From assembly GCA_036267755.1 (NCBI GenBank), contig DATAVK010000118.1, forward strand, positions 1-38,061: a DNA stretch of 38,061 nucleotides. Direction: 5' to 3'. This document shows, one piece after another, positions 1-7,300 of this stretch; the first letter of the stretch is position 1; the number at the start of each line of letters is the position of its first letter. The stretch is from DATAVK01 sp036267755. Lineage in GTDB: Bacteria > Actinomycetota > Actinomycetes > JAFAQI01. The notes beneath the pieces were generated by a model. The model worked only from the letters and a program-made list of their open reading frames with translations, made no database searches and was not told where the DNA came from. The position numbers were made by a program, and so were the translations under genes.

Positions 1-1
1 G

Positions 2-691
2 GCGGCGGGTGCGTTGCTGGACCCCCGCGCGGTCGCGTCCCGGCTCGCCGCGCGTTTCCCCTCGTGCTTCACCTACATCTGTGACGGCTTGGTGGGCGCG
101 TCCCCCGAGCTGCTCGTCCGTCGTACCGGTCGCCATGCCGAGTCCCTGGTCCTCGCCGGGACGGTTCGGCGCGGCCGCACGCCGGAGGAGGACACCGAGC
201 TCGAGGCGTCGTTGCTGGCCTCTGCCAAGGACGCCAGCGAGCATCGCTGGGCCGTGACCAGCGTGGCGGATGTCTTCGGTTCGGTGGCCTCGGAGGTCGT
301 GGTGGATGCCCGTCCGAACCTGCTCCGGTTGGCCAATGTCACCCACCTCGCCACCCACGTCGAGGCGTGGCTCGCCGCGGACCCGCCGTCGGCGCTGTCG
401 CTGGCGGCGACACTGCACCCGTCAGCCGCTGTGGGCGGCACCCCGCAGAAAGCGGCGCTCGCGGCGATCCAGCGGCTGGAGGCGGCACCTCGGGGTCGGT
501 ACGCCGCACCAGTCGGGTGGGTCGACGCCTCCGGCGACGGGGAGTTCGCGATCGCGCTGCGCTGCGCGCAGATCGACGGATCGACCGCCCGGTTGTGGGC
601 CGGGGCCGGCATCGTCGCCGCATCCGACCCTGACGCCGAGGTCGCTGAAACGTCCGCGAAGTTCGACGCGGTGCTCTCCGCCCTGGTCTGA
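2..691 (+). CDS. menF: Isochorismate synthase, 3' part (5' end outside window)
   Basis: This is the C-terminal ~229 residues of a chorismate-binding enzyme converting chorismate to isochorismate, the first step of menaquinone synthesis. The frame is open to the window edge, so the start lies upstream. Family motifs appear in order: VGASPELL, then LAGT, an SEHRWAV segment (Mg-binding Glu), THLATHV, LHPSAAVGGTP, RGRYAAPVGW followed by an acidic G-D-G-E turn, and a C-terminal AGAGIV plus an ETSAK motif that supplies the second metal-binding Glu. Siderophore EntC and salicylate synthases share the fold, but the men genes 1.5-6 kb away favour a menaquinone role. A 15-bp tandem duplication covers the stop codon (see repeat at 680). 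Confidence 0.9.
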   Translation, partial: AAGALLDPRAVASRLAARFPSCFTYICDGLVGASPELLVRRTGRHAESLVLAGTVRRGRTPEEDTELEASLLASAKDASEHRWAVTSVADVFGSVASEVVVDARPNLLRLANVTHLATHVEAWLAADPPSALSLAATLHPSAAVGGTPQKAALAAIQRLEAAPRGRYAAPVGWVDASGDGEFAIALRCAQIDGSTARLWAGAGIVAASDPDAEVAETSAKFDAVLSALV

Positions 692-709
692 ATCGCCCTG
701 GTCTGAATG
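680..709 (+). repeat. 15-bp tandem duplication across the menF stop codon
   Basis: Two adjacent copies of GCCCTGGTCTGAAT plus C or G lie at 680-694 and 695-709. The first contains the last codons and TGA of menF, and the second repeats them, including a second TGA, downstream. The copies differ only in the last base, which suggests a recent slippage event. Confidence 0.85.
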
Positions 710-742
710 CCTCGCCTCGCTGGGCATTCACCCGATCGACGT

Positions 743-766
743 GTTTCGCGGGGTCGGAGGGGGCAA
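743..766 (+). promoter_or_regulatory. Possible SigB/SigF-type promoter before DUF6458 gene
   Basis: GTTT at 743-746 is followed after 14 bp by GGGCAA at 761-766. This resembles the actinobacterial stress-sigma pattern GTTT-N14-16-GGGTAT, with two bases off in the -10 part. A small hairpin (AGGGG/CCCCT, 758-773) overlaps it. Weak, sequence-only evidence. Confidence 0.22.
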
Positions 767-821
767 TACCCCTGATACGTCAATCCCCGGAACCCCGGGA
801 CAACGAGCCGGAAGGCAGACC

Positions 822-1064
822 ATGGGTATCGGTGCAGGCATCTTCCTCGTCGCGGTAGGGGCCATCCTTACCTTTGCCGTGAACTGGACCGCCAGTGGCT
901 TCAACATCCACACCGTCGGGATCATCCTGATGATCGCCGGTGTGGCTGGCATCATCCTGGACATCGCGCTGTTCGCGCCGCGCCGCCGCAGCCGTTCGAC
1001 GACCGTCGTGAGCAACAACGGCACGCCGCAGCAGCAGGTCACCGAGGCCCGGACGACCTACTGA
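822..1064 (+). CDS. DUF6458-type small two-helix membrane protein
   Basis: An 80-residue protein with two hydrophobic segments (about residues 3-22 and 27-51) joined by a short polar turn (SGFNIHTVG), then a basic stretch (APRRRSRS) and a polar tail rich in Gln and Thr. The pattern matches the DUF6458 family of small actinobacterial membrane proteins, whose function is unknown. The start is chosen at the ATG preceded by a GGAAGG ribosome site; the longer frame upstream only shadows menF. The basic segment after the second helix predicts a cytosolic C-terminus. It stands alone between menF and the VOC gene, with 130 bp of upstream DNA that may hold a stress-type promoter. Confidence 0.72.
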   Translation: MGIGAGIFLVAVGAILTFAVNWTASGFNIHTVGIILMIAGVAGIILDIALFAPRRRSRSTTVVSNNGTPQQQVTEARTTY

Positions 1065-1093
1065 TCGTCGGCTGCGCCTGACACTATGCAGGC

Positions 1094-1468
1094 ATGAGCG
1101 TCTCGCTGCGGCTCGCCGCCGTGTCACTGGACTGTGCCGACCCGCTGGAACTGGCCACCTTCTACAGCAGGCTGACCGGTTACGAGGTCGTCTTCAGTAA
1201 CGACGACTTCGTCGCGCTGCGGGGCGACGTGTTCATCACGACGCACCGGGTCGAGGGTTATCAGCCGCCGACCTGGCCGGAGTCGGAGCGGGCGAAGCAG
1301 ATCCACCTCGACTTCGCCACCGACGACCTCGACGGGGCGCAGCAGGTCGCCGTCGGTCTAGGCGCGACGCTCGCCAAGACCCAGCCGCAACCGGACGGGT
1401 GGCGGGTGCTGCTCGATCCCGCCGGACACCCGTTCTGCCTGTCGTCGATGATCCCCGAGGACCTCTGA
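1094..1468 (+). CDS. VOC-superfamily (glyoxalase-like) protein
   Basis: A 124-residue single-domain protein of the vicinal oxygen chelate fold. It has two beta-alpha-beta-beta-beta halves: the first starts LAAVSLDCADPLELATFYS and ends at VFITTHRV, the second contains the typical KQIHLDFATDDLDGA and ends in LDPAGHPFCLSS. The pattern IHLDF...DPAGHPFCL is characteristic of the actinobacterial glyoxalase-like group, much of which has no known substrate; some members confer drug resistance or act as dioxygenases. The metal site is not complete enough here to assign a reaction. It converges on the dienelactone hydrolase gene with a 14-bp spacer, and its stop lies in a small inverted repeat. Confidence 0.78.
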   Translation: MSVSLRLAAVSLDCADPLELATFYSRLTGYEVVFSNDDFVALRGDVFITTHRVEGYQPPTWPESERAKQIHLDFATDDLDGAQQVAVGLGATLAKTQPQPDGWRVLLDPAGHPFCLSSMIPEDL

Positions 1469-1486
1469 GCTGACCGTTCCGCTCAG
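1465..1486. terminator. Small inverted repeat containing both convergent stop codons
   Basis: CTGAGC (1465-1470) and GCTCAG (1481-1486) form a 6-bp stem with a 10-nt loop. The stop codons of the VOC gene (1466-1468) and the dienelactone hydrolase gene (1483-1485, complement) are inside the arms. There is no T-tract. It is short enough that a chance match is possible. Confidence 0.35.
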
Positions 1487-2181
1487 CCGAGCCGCGCGTG
1501 CAGGAACTCCACGCTGCGGTTCCAGGCGGTCTGCGCGGCCTCCGCGTCGAACGTGCCCAGCTTGTCCTTGTCGTTGTGGAAGGCATGACCCGCCGGGTAG
1601 TAGAAGAACTCCACCTCCGCGCCTGACTCGTCGCGGATCTGCTTCTCCTGATCCCTGGCGGCATCGACCGGGTAGAACTCGTCCTGCTCGCCGTAGTGTC
1701 CCTGCACGGCAGCGGTGATCGAGGCGTACTGGTTGGGCACCGCAGGTCCCACGCCGTAGAACGGCACGGCCACGCCGACCTTGTCGCCCTGCTGCGCGGC
1801 GAGCTGGAGGACGAAGCCACCGCCCATGCAGAAGCCGATGGCACCGACCGAGCTGGAGGTCACGGCGTCGCTCGCGAGCAGGAAGTCGACGGCGCCGGCG
1901 AGGTCACGCGCGGCCCGGTCGACGGGGAGGGCACTCATCATTTCGCCGGCCTCGTCGGCGTCATGCGCGACCTTGCCGCCGTAGAGGTCCGGTGCGAGGG
2001 CGACGAAGCCCTCACCGGCCAGCCGGTCGACGATGTCAGCGATGTGGTCGTCGAGCCCCCACCATTCCTGGATCACGACCACTCCCGGACCGCTCCCGGA
2101 TTCCGGCACCGCGAGGTAGCCGTGGGCTTCGTTGCCGTTGCTGGGAAACGTGACGTTCTGGCGGCCGGCGTCGTCTGCCAT
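1483..2181 (-). CDS. Dienelactone hydrolase family protein
   Basis: A 232-residue alpha/beta hydrolase of the dienelactone hydrolase (carboxymethylenebutenolidase) family. The cysteine nucleophile sits in GFCMGGG (C118), the acid is D167 in EQDEFYP, the histidine is H199 in AGHAFHND, and the family's conserved Glu is E39 in QEWWGL. The length is normal for the family. The ATG at 2181 is chosen because GAGGAAGG lies just upstream; an ATG 39 bp further out has no such site. It is 35 bp downstream of menD on the same strand and may be co-transcribed, but it has its own ribosome site and no obvious role in menaquinone synthesis. The natural substrate is unknown; many such proteins hydrolyse cyclic esters. 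Confidence 0.88.
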   Translation of the reverse strand: MADDAGRQNVTFPSNGNEAHGYLAVPESGSGPGVVVIQEWWGLDDHIADIVDRLAGEGFVALAPDLYGGKVAHDADEAGEMMSALPVDRAARDLAGAVDFLLASDAVTSSSVGAIGFCMGGGFVLQLAAQQGDKVGVAVPFYGVGPAVPNQYASITAAVQGHYGEQDEFYPVDAARDQEKQIRDESGAEVEFFYYPAGHAFHNDKDKLGTFDAEAAQTAWNRSVEFLHARLG

Positions 2182-2216
2182 GGATCTGCCTTCCTCACGG
2201 GGGAGCGGTTTGTGGG

Positions 2217-3959
2217 TCATTGTGGCCGCTGCCCGTTTGACCCTAGACGCAGGCCCGCGACCGCGCTCGTCGCGGCCGCCCGCATCCGGTCGTGAAGCTG
2301 CTGGTTGCTGGTGCGGTCGGTCCGGATCTCGACGATCCGGAGACCGGCCGGCGACACCAGGTGGGAACGCAGCGCCTCGACGTCGCGGACCTCGGCGTGC
2401 GAGATCCGGTACGCCGCTGCGAGGTCGGCGAGCCTCATCCCGTGCGGCGTCCCGAAGACTCGCTCGAAGTCGTCGTGAGCCACGCCGGCGGCTTGCGGTA
2501 GCAGCGAGAAGATGCCGCCGCCGTCGTTGTTGATGACGACGTAGGTGACGTCGGGTCTGTCGTCGGGGCCGGGCAGCAACCCGTTGACGTCGTGCAGCAG
2601 CGACAGGTCGCCGGCCAGCGCGACGGTCGGGCCGTCGTGCGCCACCGCCACGCCTTGGGCCGTCGACACGAAACCGTCGATCCCACTGACGCCACGGTTC
2701 GCGACCAGCCGCAACGCCCGCGGCCGCATCACCGTGTCGAGGTCCCGGATCGGCATCGAGGATGAGACGACGAGGGCCGTGTCATCGGGGACGGTCGCGG
2801 CGACCTCGCGGGCGACCAGTGGCTCGCTCAGTTCCGGCGTCGCGTCGAGCATCGCGTCGATCGCGTCCCCCGCGGCGGTCGCAGCAGCCTCCCAGCCGGC
2901 GAACCACGCTGGCTCGGCGGGCGTGACGGACGCAGCCGCCAGCGATCCGGCTGAGCACCGGATCACGGCTCGTGCCGTGCGGGTCACGTCCCAGCCCGAG
3001 CCGTACGGATCGACGACGACATGAGGCGTCTCGGCCAGCCAGCCGAGCAGAGCGCGGGAGAGCCCGACCCGACCCACCACGATGGCCAGGTCGGGTCGAT
3101 GCGCCGCGGCGAAGCCGGGGTCGCGCAGCACCGCGTCGGTGGCCCGCAGTGCCGATGCACCGCGTCGCGCGTTGCTGTGGGGTTCGGCCAGCAGCGGCCA
3201 GCTGGCGCGCCCGGCGAGCTCGGTCGCCGCCTCCGCCATCGCCGACGGAGTGTCGCCGCACACCACGACCCCTCGGGTCACGCCATGCAGCGCTCGGGCC
3301 AGTTCAGGGGGCACGTCATCGCGCGGTGGGTCGGGCTCGACCGCGGGGTTCGGCTTCTCGAGGCCGAGGCTGAAGGGGAAGCCGGCATCGTCGTCGACCG
3401 GGAGCAGCGGCTCGTCGAACGGGAGGTTCAGCTGCACCGGGCCGGGTGGCTCGCCGCGCCGAGCGCCGGTCCCCAGGCAGTGCTGCGCCGCGGCCGTGAC
3501 GAGGGTTCGCCAGTGGCCGACGACGCCGGGCTCCGAGGCCGGCAGCGGGGCATCCACCGCCAGGCGCACCGCGGAACCGAACAGGGCCACCTGGTCGATG
3601 GTCTGGTTCGCGCCGGTGCCGCGCAGCCCGGCCGGCCGGTCGGCGGTCAGGGCTAGGAGTGGAACCCGGGACAGGTCCGCCTCCATCACCGCACCATGCA
3701 GATAGCTGGTGGCGGTGCCCGACGTACACAGCACCGGGACGACGCGCCGCGAGAAGCGCGCGATCCCCAGCGCGAGGTACGCCGCCGACCGCTCATCGAT
3801 CCGGACGTGCACCCGCACCCGGTGGTCGGCGAGCAGCGCCAGCGCGACCGGCGTCGACCGGGAACCCGGCGCCACGACGGCATCGGTCATGCCGTGCCGA
3901 ACCAGCTCGTCGACGAGCACAGTGGCGAAGGCCTGGCCGGCGTTGTGGGCCTCAGCCAT
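2217..3959 (-). CDS. menD: SEPHCHC synthase MenD
   Basis: A 580-residue thiamine diphosphate enzyme that decarboxylates 2-oxoglutarate and adds the unit to isochorismate, giving SEPHCHC, step two of menaquinone synthesis. N-terminal motifs match MenD: VVAPGSRSTPVALAL (about 28-42), RIDERSAAYLALG with catalytic E56, CTSGTATS (78-85), and the isochorismate-site segment LTADRP...GTGANQTIDQ (about 104-123). The ThDP/Mg region is AGDLSLLHDVNGL followed by VVINNDGGGIFSLL near residues 435-475. The ATG at 3959 lies inside the last codons of menC (8-bp overlap), so translation is probably coupled. An ATG 45 bp upstream also falls in menC and would add 15 residues not typical of the family. Confidence 0.95.
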   Translation of the reverse strand: MAEAHNAGQAFATVLVDELVRHGMTDAVVAPGSRSTPVALALLADHRVRVHVRIDERSAAYLALGIARFSRRVVPVLCTSGTATSYLHGAVMEADLSRVPLLALTADRPAGLRGTGANQTIDQVALFGSAVRLAVDAPLPASEPGVVGHWRTLVTAAAQHCLGTGARRGEPPGPVQLNLPFDEPLLPVDDDAGFPFSLGLEKPNPAVEPDPPRDDVPPELARALHGVTRGVVVCGDTPSAMAEAATELAGRASWPLLAEPHSNARRGASALRATDAVLRDPGFAAAHRPDLAIVVGRVGLSRALLGWLAETPHVVVDPYGSGWDVTRTARAVIRCSAGSLAAASVTPAEPAWFAGWEAAATAAGDAIDAMLDATPELSEPLVAREVAATVPDDTALVVSSSMPIRDLDTVMRPRALRLVANRGVSGIDGFVSTAQGVAVAHDGPTVALAGDLSLLHDVNGLLPGPDDRPDVTYVVINNDGGGIFSLLPQAAGVAHDDFERVFGTPHGMRLADLAAAYRISHAEVRDVEALRSHLVSPAGLRIVEIRTDRTSNQQLHDRMRAAATSAVAGLRLGSNGQRPQ

Positions 3960-4905
3960 GGTCGTCAGCACTCCGGTCGAGCACGGCCTGGGCGCGCTCC
4001 GCACGTTCCTGCCACCACCGAGCCAGCTCGTCGTCAGCCGCCCAGCGGGCCAGCAGGTCGGGCTCCGGGCTGGTCGTGACGACCGGCAAGAGACCGGCGA
4101 CCGGGGTCAGGCCGGGCCGGCACACATCGCCGTCGAGGAGCGGAACGGTGCCGAGCCCGCAGGCGTAGGGCAGCGCGGGTAGCGCCGCGGCGAGAGCGAC
4201 CCCGGCGGCGATCCCGATCGAGGTCTCGATGGCGCTGGAGACAACGACAGGCAGCCCGCAGCGTTCCGCCAGCCGCAGGCAGGCCCGCACCCCGCCGAGC
4301 GGTTGGACCTTGAGGACGACGATGTCGGCAGCCTCGAGCCCCACGACGCGCATCGGGTCCGCTGCGGTGCGGATCGACTCGTCGGCGGCGAGCCGGACGT
4401 CGACCCGTCGGCGCAGCGCCGCCATCTCCTCGAGGGTGAGCACCGGCTGCTCGGCGTACTCCAGGTCGTAGCGATCCAACGTGCGCAGTGCCGTCTCCGC
4501 CTCGTCGATCGTCCAGGCCGCGTTCGCATCGATCCGCAGCCGCCCGTCCGGACCGAGCGCGTCGCGGACGGCCTCGACCCGAGCCTCGTCGTCGGCGAGG
4601 GTCTGGCCGGGCTCCGCCACCTTCACCTTGGCGGTGCGGCAGCCGGATGCCGCGACCATGTCGTGGGCCTGCTGCGCCGGCACCGCGGGGACGGTCGTGT
4701 TGACGGGGATCTCGCTGCGACGGGGCTCCGGCCAGCCGACGTCGGCGGCTTCACGCGCGGCCGCCAGCCAGCGGGCGGCCACCCGGTCGTCGTACTCGGG
4801 GAACGGCGAGAACTCACCCCAGCCGGCGTCGCCGTGGATCAGCAGCGCGCTGCGCCGGTCCTGGCGCCGGAACCGGACCCGCATCGGGATGTCGACGACA
4901 TGCAT
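3952..4905 (-). CDS. menC: o-Succinylbenzoate synthase MenC
   Basis: A 317-residue enolase-superfamily enzyme that dehydrates SHCHC to o-succinylbenzoate. The catalytic KxK is K93/K95 (TAKVKVAEP), the metal ligands are D126 (RIDANAAW), E152 (YAEQP) and D175 (LAADES), and the second catalytic lysine is K199 (VVLKVQPLGG). All key residues are present, and the length matches the actinobacterial MenC group. The start ATG shares one base with the menA stop (TGATG), and its 3' end overlaps menD, so menA-menC-menD look like one tightly coupled transcript. The family also contains N-acylamino acid racemases, but operon context makes MenC the right call. Confidence 0.94.
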   Translation of the reverse strand: MHVVDIPMRVRFRRQDRRSALLIHGDAGWGEFSPFPEYDDRVAARWLAAAREAADVGWPEPRRSEIPVNTTVPAVPAQQAHDMVAASGCRTAKVKVAEPGQTLADDEARVEAVRDALGPDGRLRIDANAAWTIDEAETALRTLDRYDLEYAEQPVLTLEEMAALRRRVDVRLAADESIRTAADPMRVVGLEAADIVVLKVQPLGGVRACLRLAERCGLPVVVSSAIETSIGIAAGVALAAALPALPYACGLGTVPLLDGDVCRPGLTPVAGLLPVVTTSPEPDLLARWAADDELARWWQERAERAQAVLDRSADDHG

Positions 4906-5777
4906 CAGGCGAGCAACAGCCCGGCGGCGAGAAGGACGGCGACGGCCAGCTCGAGCCGGCCGGTGCCACCGAGGGCCGGGATCAGCGCGCGCCCGACGCC
5001 GCCGCCGCGTACCGCCGTGACCGGCTCCCGGGCGAGCGGGAGGGCGAGCACGACGAGCAGCGGCCAGAACGATCGGGCAGCGACCGGTACGCCGATGACC
5101 GACAGCCCGAGCCCCAGCGCGATCGCGGCGACGAACAGCTGTCGGGTGCGGGCCTCGCCGAGCCGGACGGCGAGGGTCCGCTTGCCGGCGACGGCGTCGG
5201 TAGGGACATCGCGGAGGTTGTTGACGACGAGGATGGCGACCGCGAGTACGCCGGTCGCGACCGCGGCGACCCAGGCGGTGGCCGGAACATGGCGGTGCTG
5301 GACGTAGGACGAGCCCAGCGTGGCCGCCAACCCGAAGAACACGAAGACGAAGACCTCGCCGAGCCCCGCCGAGGCATACGGCCGGGGGCCGCCGCTGTAG
5401 CCGAGCAACGCGAGGAAGGCCGCCAGCCCGATCAGAACGAGCCACCACGAGACCATGGCGGCGAGCGCGAGGCCGGCTGCGGCCGCGATCGCGACCGCCA
5501 CCCCGACGGCGAGCAGCATCTGGCGCGGGCGGACCAGGCCGCTCGCCACGGCGCGGCGCGGTCCGGCTCGTTGCACCGTGTCGACGCCGCGGACGCCGTC
5601 GAAGTAGTCGTTGGCGTAGTTGACGGCGACCTGCACGGCGAGGGCGACGACGACGACGAGCGCGAACCGTCCGACCGCGAGCCCGTGCGACCCGACTCCG
5701 GCCGCCGTGCCGACCAGGACCGGGGCGACGGAGGCGGGCAAGGTGCGCGGGCGCGCCGCTTCGACCCAGACGTTCAC
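4905..5777 (-). CDS. menA: 1,4-Dihydroxy-2-naphthoate polyprenyltransferase MenA
   Basis: A UbiA-family integral membrane enzyme that transfers a polyprenyl chain to dihydroxynaphthoate. Both aspartate-rich Mg-diphosphate motifs are present: NYANDYFDG (about 53-61) and NNLRDVPTD (186-194). About eight hydrophobic segments follow the N-terminal EAARPRTLPAS typical of MenA. I chose GTG at 5777 because it places the family's usual N-terminus at residue 1 (290 aa). An alternative GTG at 5828 adds 17 basic residues and would leave only 25 bp to menE. Neither start has a clear ribosome site; a GAGGAGG run lies between them, too far from the first and inside the second reading. It is the first gene of menA-menC-menD. 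Confidence 0.93.
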   Translation of the reverse strand: MNVWVEAARPRTLPASVAPVLVGTAAGVGSHGLAVGRFALVVVVALAVQVAVNYANDYFDGVRGVDTVQRAGPRRAVASGLVRPRQMLLAVGVAVAIAAAAGLALAAMVSWWLVLIGLAAFLALLGYSGGPRPYASAGLGEVFVFVFFGLAATLGSSYVQHRHVPATAWVAAVATGVLAVAILVVNNLRDVPTDAVAGKRTLAVRLGEARTRQLFVAAIALGLGLSVIGVPVAARSFWPLLVVLALPLAREPVTAVRGGGVGRALIPALGGTGRLELAVAVLLAAGLLLA

Positions 5778-5853
5778 GCCGGGCCTGGCCTGGCGACCAC
5801 GCGACAACCTCCTCGAAGCGGCCGCCACCGTGGCGACTTACCGTCGTACCACG

Positions 5854-7029
5854 ATGCCAGCACCTGCTTCCGGCCGCCTGCGCGGCCTCGACCTACCGCC
5901 CGGCGACGATTTCATCGCCGCGCTCGACGCCGCGTGGGACAACGGCGACGCCGTGTTGCCGCTGGACCCCCGGGCGCCGCGGGCGGTCACCGACCGGCTG
6001 GTCGCCGCGATGCGACTGGACCAGCCCGTCGACGATGGCGTCGCCCTGGTCATCGCGACGTCCGGGTCGACCGGTGAGCCCAAGGGCGCCCAGCTCAGCC
6101 ACGCCGCTCTCGAGGCATCGGCCCGCGCCACCCACGCGCGGATCGGCCTCGAGCCGAACGACCGATGGCTGTCCTGCCTGCCGTGGCAGCACATCGGCGG
6201 GCTACAGGTGATGCTGCGCGCGCGGTTGCTCGGGATCCCCCTCACCGTTCACGAGCGCTTCGAGGTCGACGCGGTCACGGCCAGTCCAGCCACGCTGGTG
6301 TCGCTGGTCCCGACGCAGCTGCTGCGACTGCTCGACGCCGGAGTCGACCTGCGCCGATTCCGGGCCATCCTGCTCGGCGGCGCGGCGGCATCACCAGCCC
6401 TGCTGGACCGGGCCCGCGACGCCGGAGCGGCCGTCGTCACGACGTACGGCATGAGCGAGACCGCGGGTGGCTGCGTGTACGACGGTCGCCCACTGGACGG
6501 TGTCGAGGTGACGATCGCGGACGACGGCCGGATCCGGATCCGCGGCCCGGTCGTCATGACCGGGTACCGACTGCGCCCCGACCTCACCGCAGAGGTGCTG
6601 TCATCGGATGGCTGGCTCACGACCGGGGACCTCGGGGAGATCGCCCCCGACGGCAGGCTGGCGGTCAAGGGTCGCGCCGACGACGTGATCGTCAGCGGCG
6701 GTGAAAACGTGGTCGCGGCCGAGGTCGCAGGTGTCCTGGCCGGTCATCCCGATGTCGTCGAGGTGGTCGTCACCGGCGTCCTGGACGAGCACTGGGGGCA
6801 ACGTGTCGTTGCCGTGCTCGTGGCGCGCGGTGAGCGAGCCCCGTCATTGTCGGAGCTTCGCGAGTTCTGTGCTGGGCGGCTTCCCCAAGCCGCAACCCCC
6901 CGTGGGCTCGTCGTGGTCGACGAGCTGCCGCGCCTGCCGTCGGGAAAACCCGATCGGCTCGCGGTGCTGCGCCTGGCTCAGGCCACCCCCGCCAACAGCC
7001 AGTCGGCGGACCCGGGCTCGCGGTCGTAG
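5854..7029 (+). CDS. menE: o-Succinylbenzoate-CoA ligase MenE
   Basis: A 391-residue ANL-superfamily enzyme that adenylates o-succinylbenzoate and joins it to CoA. Core motifs are all present: the P-loop ATSGSTGEPKG (68-78), WLSCLPWQHIGG, TYGMSETAGG (A5), GWLTTGDLGEIAPDG (A7), KGRADDVIVSGGENV (A8), and the C-terminal LPSGKPDR with catalytic K365. It is shorter than long-chain acyl-CoA ligases, as actinobacterial MenE proteins are. The ATG at 5854 follows directly on the divergent menA start region; the upstream open frame overlaps menA and is not MenE-like. Its 3' end overlaps a small minus-strand gene by 52 bp. Confidence 0.93.
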   Translation: MPAPASGRLRGLDLPPGDDFIAALDAAWDNGDAVLPLDPRAPRAVTDRLVAAMRLDQPVDDGVALVIATSGSTGEPKGAQLSHAALEASARATHARIGLEPNDRWLSCLPWQHIGGLQVMLRARLLGIPLTVHERFEVDAVTASPATLVSLVPTQLLRLLDAGVDLRRFRAILLGGAAASPALLDRARDAGAAVVTTYGMSETAGGCVYDGRPLDGVEVTIADDGRIRIRGPVVMTGYRLRPDLTAEVLSSDGWLTTGDLGEIAPDGRLAVKGRADDVIVSGGENVVAAEVAGVLAGHPDVVEVVVTGVLDEHWGQRVVAVLVARGERAPSLSELREFCAGRLPQAATPRGLVVVDELPRLPSGKPDRLAVLRLAQATPANSQSADPGSRS

Positions 7030-7175
7030 ACCTCTTGCGAGTCGAGGCCTCCGGCGAGGTCGAGCAACAGCGTCAGCGGAACGCCGGCTGCCATCAGCTG
7101 CATGGCCAGGTGCGTTTGCTCCTGCCGTGGCGCGCTGTCGGTGAGGGGTGGTGACGATTGATCTGGCTTGGTCAT
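6978..7175 (-). CDS. Small conserved-looking hypothetical protein
   Basis: A 65-residue acidic protein with a hydrophobic centre (LMAAGVPLTLLLDLAGG) followed by a polar segment (DSQEVYDREPG) and ADWLL. A GGAG ribosome site lies about 9 nt before the ATG. The arrangement, a short polar head, AMQLMAAGVPLTLLLDL and an acidic tail ending in a Trp-Leu pair, resembles small uncharacterised proteins common in actinobacteria, though I recall the family only in outline. The last 52 bp overlap the end of menE on the other strand, so this stretch codes on both strands. The hydrophobic run is short and contains Asp, so I would not call it a membrane segment with confidence. Function unknown. Confidence 0.6.
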   Translation of the reverse strand: MTKPDQSSPPLTDSAPRQEQTHLAMQLMAAGVPLTLLLDLAGGLDSQEVYDREPGSADWLLAGVA

Positions 7176-7236
7176 GGCCCGTGCTCCAATCGTGGTCGTC
7201 AGTCCTATTTGTCGGCGCTGATCGGAGTAGCGCTTA

Positions 7237-7255
7237 ATGGGCCATTTGGGCGAAT
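7237..7255 (+). repeat. ATGGSCCAT short repeat, copy 1
   Basis: ATGGGCCAT (7237-7245) followed by TTGGGCGAAT. The copy at 14996 has the same 9-mer followed by ACGTGCGAAT, so 16 of 19 bases agree. It sits in the 125-bp spacer between the small gene ending menE and the nucleotide-sugar dehydrogenase, with no gene on it. Confidence 0.6.
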
Positions 7256-7300
7256 CTATGGTCCGAGATGACTAGAACGGCTAGTTACGGGTACCGGACG

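Noticed and set aside
7271..7285. ACTAG-aacgg-CTAGT as a terminator for the nucleotide-sugar dehydrogenase gene
   Set aside because: Only 5 bp of AT-containing stem, no T-tract and not next to the stop; too weak to list.
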